Assembly: GCF_003261575.2 (NCBI RefSeq)
Contig: NZ_CP036175.1
Location: 2,790,001-2,854,000 of the forward strand
Direction of reading: 5' to 3'
Length of the DNA: 64,000 nt
Source of the DNA: Klebsiella huaxiensis
GTDB taxonomy: Bacteria > Pseudomonadota > Gammaproteobacteria > Enterobacterales > Enterobacteriaceae
Positions 60,679 to 64,000 of the stretch are shown here, piece after piece. The stretch's first letter is position 1, and each line of letters starts with the position of its first letter. A program made the translations under genes and the position numbers. The notes beneath the pieces are model-generated. The model was given only the letters and a program-made list of their open reading frames with translations. It ran no database searches and was not told the origin of the DNA.

Positions 60679-60697
60679 CCCCGGCACAGCGCCGGGG
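60679..60697 (+). other. Stem-loop between urtA and urtB
   Basis: CCCCGGC-ACAGC-GCCGGGG lies 9 bp after the urtA stop. It lacks a U tract; probably it stabilises urtA mRNA or attenuates transcription into urtBCD. Confidence 0.6.
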
Positions 60698-60754
60698 TGA
60701 TGGATTCTGTCGTCCGGGCCCGGAGCCCGGATTTCCCGAGAAAGGAGAACGACC

Positions 60755-62329
60755 ATGAACGCATTGCGCCTCATGAGTTACTTCGCGCTGCTGATGGTAT
60801 TGATGCCGTGGCGAGCGCAGGCAGCGGACGCCGACGATTTCGTAGCCGCCAACCGTAGCCAGCAGGCCCAACTGCTTGAACAGTGGGCCGCCGCACCGCA
60901 AGCACCACGTTTACCGCTGCTACGGGCGCTGAAAAGTGAAACATTACAATCAGATAATAGCGGTCACGCTTTCATCAAGCAGGGCGAAAACCTGCTTGCG
61001 TTAGGCGCGGCCTCAACTCCTGACGGTACAACAAAACCCGTACGCCTGACCAACCGCCTGCGTAATCTGGTGGCAGGGGCGCTGGCTACCCATTTGCTGG
61101 TAAGTGACAACGTCACGGAAAGGGGCGCGGCGGTAAAAACGCTTCAGCGCGAAGCGACGCCAGAGATGGCGGGTCTTTTACAGCAGCGTCTGACGGTGGA
61201 AAGCGACAGCACGCTAAAATCGCAGCTGGAAATTGCGCTTGCTCGCCTGCAGCTTGCCAGCCCGCAGTCCGCGCAGCGGCTGGCGGCTATTGAACTGCTC
61301 GGTCATTCTGGCGATCCGGAAACCCAGGCACTGCTGACGCCTCTGACCGACCCACAACATGAACCCAACCCGGCGATTCGCGCGGCGGCGCAGGAGAGCC
61401 TGAGCAAAATCCAGCATCGCCTGCTGCTGGGCGATCTTCTTGGTCAGGCGTTTATGGGGCTGTCGTTGGGCTCTGTTTTACTGCTTGCCGCACTTGGTCT
61501 GGCGATCACCTATGGTCTGCTGGGGGTCATCAATATGGCTCACGGGGAGATGCTGATGATTGGCGCTTACAGCTGCTGGCTGGTTCAACAGGCGCTGGCG
61601 CAGCTGGCTCCGCAGTGGCTGGCTTTTTATCCGCTGATTGCGCTGCCGGTCGCGTTTATGGTGACTGGCGGCATTGGCATGGTGCTCGAGCGTACCGTTA
61701 TCCGCCATCTTTACGGACGCCCGCTGGAGACGCTGCTTGCCACCTGGGGTATCAGCCTGATGCTGATCCAACTGGTGCGGATGCTATTTGGCGCGCAGAA
61801 CGTCGAAGTGGCTAACCCGGCGTGGCTCTCCGGCGGCGTGCAGGTTTTACCAAACCTTATCCTGCCGTGGAACCGGCTGGCGGTACTGGCTTTCGTGCTG
61901 CTGGTGCTGCTGTTCACCTGGCTGACGTTGAATAAAACGCGATTGGGGATGAACGTGCGTGCGGTGACGCAAAACCGCGCGATGGCGGCCTGCTGCGGAG
62001 TGCCTACCGGGCGTGTGGATATGCTGGCGTTTGGCCTCGGCTCCGGCATTGCCGGATTGGGCGGCGTGGCGCTGTCGCAGCTCGGCAACGTCGGGCCGGA
62101 ACTCGGTCAGGGCTATATTATCGATTCGTTCCTTGTGGTGGTGCTCGGCGGCGTCGGACAGCTGGCCGGGAGCGTGGCGGCGGCGTTTGGCCTTGGGATC
62201 TTTAACAAAATCCTCGAACCGCAGATGGGCGCGGTGCTGGGCAAAATCCTGATCCTGGTGATGATTATCCTGTTTATTCAGAAACGTCCGCAGGGACTGT
62301 TCGCTCTCAAAGGGAGGGTTATTGACTGA
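60755..62329 (+). CDS. urtB: Urea ABC transporter permease UrtB
   Basis: The 524-residue permease has a signal-like start (MNALRLMSYFALLMVLMPWR) and a soluble helical, HEAT-like domain of about 200 residues (repeats such as TPEMAGLLQQRLTVESDSTL) found in UrtB proteins. The LivH-type permease follows, with about eight helices. Permease segments include GLAITYGLLGVINMAHGEML, RHLYGRPLETLLATWGISLM and GNVGPELGQGYIIDSFLVVV. SD AAGGAG. The stop overlaps urtC (TGATG). Confidence 0.94.
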   Translation: MNALRLMSYFALLMVLMPWRAQAADADDFVAANRSQQAQLLEQWAAAPQAPRLPLLRALKSETLQSDNSGHAFIKQGENLLALGAASTPDGTTKPVRLTNRLRNLVAGALATHLLVSDNVTERGAAVKTLQREATPEMAGLLQQRLTVESDSTLKSQLEIALARLQLASPQSAQRLAAIELLGHSGDPETQALLTPLTDPQHEPNPAIRAAAQESLSKIQHRLLLGDLLGQAFMGLSLGSVLLLAALGLAITYGLLGVINMAHGEMLMIGAYSCWLVQQALAQLAPQWLAFYPLIALPVAFMVTGGIGMVLERTVIRHLYGRPLETLLATWGISLMLIQLVRMLFGAQNVEVANPAWLSGGVQVLPNLILPWNRLAVLAFVLLVLLFTWLTLNKTRLGMNVRAVTQNRAMAACCGVPTGRVDMLAFGLGSGIAGLGGVALSQLGNVGPELGQGYIIDSFLVVVLGGVGQLAGSVAAAFGLGIFNKILEPQMGAVLGKILILVMIILFIQKRPQGLFALKGRVID

Positions 62330-63402
62330 TGAGCCAACCCATTACCTTAACGCTGGCGCGCAAAGCGCCGCGCCCGCTGCAGTGGCTCGGTGTTCTGTTA
62401 TTGCTGGGCCTGCTGAGTATGCCGTTTCTGGCGTTATTGCCCGCCACACATCCGCTGGCGGTTTCCACCTGGCTGCTGACGCTCACCGGTAAAATCCTCT
62501 GCTACGCGATTGTCGCCGTGGCGCTGGATTTAGTCTGGGGCTACGCCGGAATGCTCTCCCTCGGCCACGGGATCTTTTTTGCCCTCGGGGGTTATGCCAT
62601 GGGCATGTACCTGATGCGTCAGGCGGCGGGCGACGGGCTGCCAGCCTTTATGTCGTTTTTATCGTGGAGCGAACTGCCGTGGTTCTGGTGGGGCACCCAG
62701 CATTTTGCCTGGGCGATGCTGCTGGTGGTGCTGGTACCCGGTTTATTAGCGCTGGTTTTTGGCTGGTTTGCCTTCCGCTCGAAAATCAAAGGGGTCTATT
62801 TTTCAATAATGACTCAGGCGCTGACCTACGCCGGAATGCTGCTGTTTTTCCGTAACGAAACCGGTTTTGGCGGTAATAACGGTTTTACCGGCTTTACCAC
62901 GCTACTCGGTTTCCCCGTCACCGCTATCAGCACCCGGGCGGCGCTGTTTATGGCGACGGTACTGCTACTGTTGCTCACCCTGTGGATTGGCTATTTGCTG
63001 GCGCAAAGCAAATTTGGCCGCGTGCTGACGGCGGTGCGCGACGCCGAAAACCGCCTGATGTTCTGCGGCTACGACCCGCGCGGATTTAAGCTATTGGTCT
63101 GGACGCTTTCCGCGGTGCTGTGTGGCCTGGCGGGCGCGTTATACGTGCCGCAGGTTGGGATCATCAACCCCAGCGAAATGTCGCCAACCAACTCTATTGA
63201 AGCGGCGATTTGGGTGGCGCTGGGGGGCCGCGGGACCTTAATTGGTCCGGTACTCGGTGCAGGGCTGGTCAACGGCGCGAAAAGCTACTTTACCGTGGCG
63301 ATGCCGGAATACTGGCAGCTCTTTCTTGGGCTGATTTTTATTATCGTGACCCTATTTTTACCGCGCGGAGTGATTGGCCTGCTGCGTAAAGGAGACCGCT
63401 GA
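62329..63402 (+). CDS. urtC: Urea ABC transporter permease UrtC
   Basis: The second permease, of the LivM type, has 357 residues and about 8-10 helices. Recognisable segments are DLVWGYAGMLSLGHGIFFAL, FGWFAFRSKIKGVYFSIMTQ, and VRDAENRLMFCGYDPRGFKL with the EAA-like loop. Start and stop both overlap neighbours by one base (TGATG), so urtB, urtC and urtD are translationally coupled. Confidence 0.95.
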   Translation: MSQPITLTLARKAPRPLQWLGVLLLLGLLSMPFLALLPATHPLAVSTWLLTLTGKILCYAIVAVALDLVWGYAGMLSLGHGIFFALGGYAMGMYLMRQAAGDGLPAFMSFLSWSELPWFWWGTQHFAWAMLLVVLVPGLLALVFGWFAFRSKIKGVYFSIMTQALTYAGMLLFFRNETGFGGNNGFTGFTTLLGFPVTAISTRAALFMATVLLLLLTLWIGYLLAQSKFGRVLTAVRDAENRLMFCGYDPRGFKLLVWTLSAVLCGLAGALYVPQVGIINPSEMSPTNSIEAAIWVALGGRGTLIGPVLGAGLVNGAKSYFTVAMPEYWQLFLGLIFIIVTLFLPRGVIGLLRKGDR

Positions 63403-64000
63403 TGCAACCGGACGAAGGACTTTTTACCCGTCAATTGCCGACGGACAGATTCCGTGAGCAAACCGACCCGGTTTTGCAACTGGAAGAGATTAACGTCAAC
63501 TTTGATGGTTTTCAGGCGCTGACTAATCTGTCGCTGCAAATTGGCGTGGGTGAACTGCGCTGCGTAATTGGCCCTAACGGCGCCGGAAAAACCACGTTAA
63601 TGGACGTGATCACCGGTAAAACCCGCCCGCAGAGCGGCAGGGCGCTTTACGATCAGTCGGTAGATTTAATGACCCTCGATCCCATCGCCATCGCCCGTCA
63701 GGGTATTGGGCGCAAATTTCAGAAACCGACGGTGTTTGAGGCACTGACGGTCGCGGAAAACCTCGAACTGGCGATGAAGGGCGATAAGTCGGTGTGGGCC
63801 AGCTTGCGGGCGCGCCTGAACAGCGAGCAGACCGATCGAATCAGCGAAACCTTACGCCTGCTGCGGCTGGAGGGCGAACGTTCTCGACCGGCCGGACTGT
63901 TGTCGCACGGGCAAAAGCAGTTTCTTGAGATCGGTATGCTGCTGGTCCAGGAGCCGCACCTGCTGCTGCTGGACGAACCCGCAGCCGGGATGACCGACGC
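63402..64000 (+). CDS. urtD: Urea ABC transporter ATP-binding protein UrtD, partial
   Basis: The first 199 codons of the LivG-type ATPase. Walker A GPNGAGKTT is at 57-65, the ABC signature LSHGQ at 167-171 and Walker B LLLLDEP at 187-193, followed by AAGMTD. The family-typical QGIGRKFQKPTVFEALTVAE is present. The gene starts in overlap with urtC and runs off the right edge. A urtE ATPase gene is expected next. Confidence 0.94.
   Translation, partial: MQPDEGLFTRQLPTDRFREQTDPVLQLEEINVNFDGFQALTNLSLQIGVGELRCVIGPNGAGKTTLMDVITGKTRPQSGRALYDQSVDLMTLDPIAIARQGIGRKFQKPTVFEALTVAENLELAMKGDKSVWASLRARLNSEQTDRISETLRLLRLEGERSRPAGLLSHGQKQFLEIGMLLVQEPHLLLLDEPAAGMTD

Noticed and set aside
1..64000. tRNA or rRNA genes, CRISPR arrays, complete prophage or insertion sequence
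   Set aside because: Reading the intergenic regions showed no cloverleaf with a GTTCRANYC arm, no regularly spaced repeats, and only a decayed transposase.

Overview
The window looks like chromosome from a member of the Enterobacterales, most probably a Klebsiella/Raoultella-type organism. The backbone follows the E. coli 34-36 min region (tqsA, mdtJI, ydgD, asr-ydgU, ynfM/ynfL, mlc, ynfK, clcB, dmsD-ynfHGE, ynfD/C, speG, ynfB/A, rspAB, ydfJ, ydfI, rspR, ydfG, dcp). It is interleaved with loci typical of Klebsiella: a malonate decarboxylase operon (mdc), a LacY/LacI region and a urea ABC transporter (urt). Assignments rest on reading the translations and remembered family sequences; no database search was run.

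Layout. 0-2.8 kb: 3' part of the scan of the mdc operon (mdcA, mdcB, partial mdcC, minus strand). 3-8.4 kb: tqsA, the polyamine exporter mdtJI, a CHASE4-GGDEF-EAL c-di-GMP protein and the secreted protease ydgD. 8.9-15.8 kb: accessory inserts (LysR + LysE exporter, an M32 carboxypeptidase, a solitary RelA/SpoT-domain protein, AraC + LysE exporter) around the acid-shock genes asr and ydgU. 15.8-29 kb: conserved backbone, including mlc, bioD2 and a Tat-exported DMSO-reductase-like operon (ynfE-ynfG-ynfH-dmsD).

29-41.5 kb: a sugar-acid island. rspA-rspB-ydfJ, ydfI and a TRAP transporter (dctPQM) followed by uxaC and a universal stress protein all precede the GntR-family gene rspR. The same 13-bp sequence, CTTGTATGGTAGT, lies upstream of rspA, ydfI and dctP, so the three transcription units are probably one regulon. 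Together they could import a hexuronate, isomerise it (UxaC), reduce it (YdfI) and dehydrate the aldonate (RspA).

43.7-53.8 kb: dcp is followed by two small lipoprotein genes, yaiL, several small envelope or unknown genes, an orphan AAA ATPase and the lac locus. In that locus lacI and lacY are intact, but lacZ has an in-frame internal deletion leaving about 113 codons. A YggS-like protein and a GNAT acetyltransferase follow.

53.8-56.1 kb: a low-GC graveyard. It holds a fragment of a CdiA-type contact-dependent inhibition exoprotein, orphan immunity-like genes (one DUF596), a decayed Tn3-family transposase, and a gene with nine perfect GATTTTAAT repeats encoding (Asp-Phe-Asn)9. 56.2-64 kb: mgtS with a PhoP box, the AraC/DJ-1 regulator ftrA, a rhodanese, a MetE-like methyltransferase and urtABCD (urtD runs off the end).
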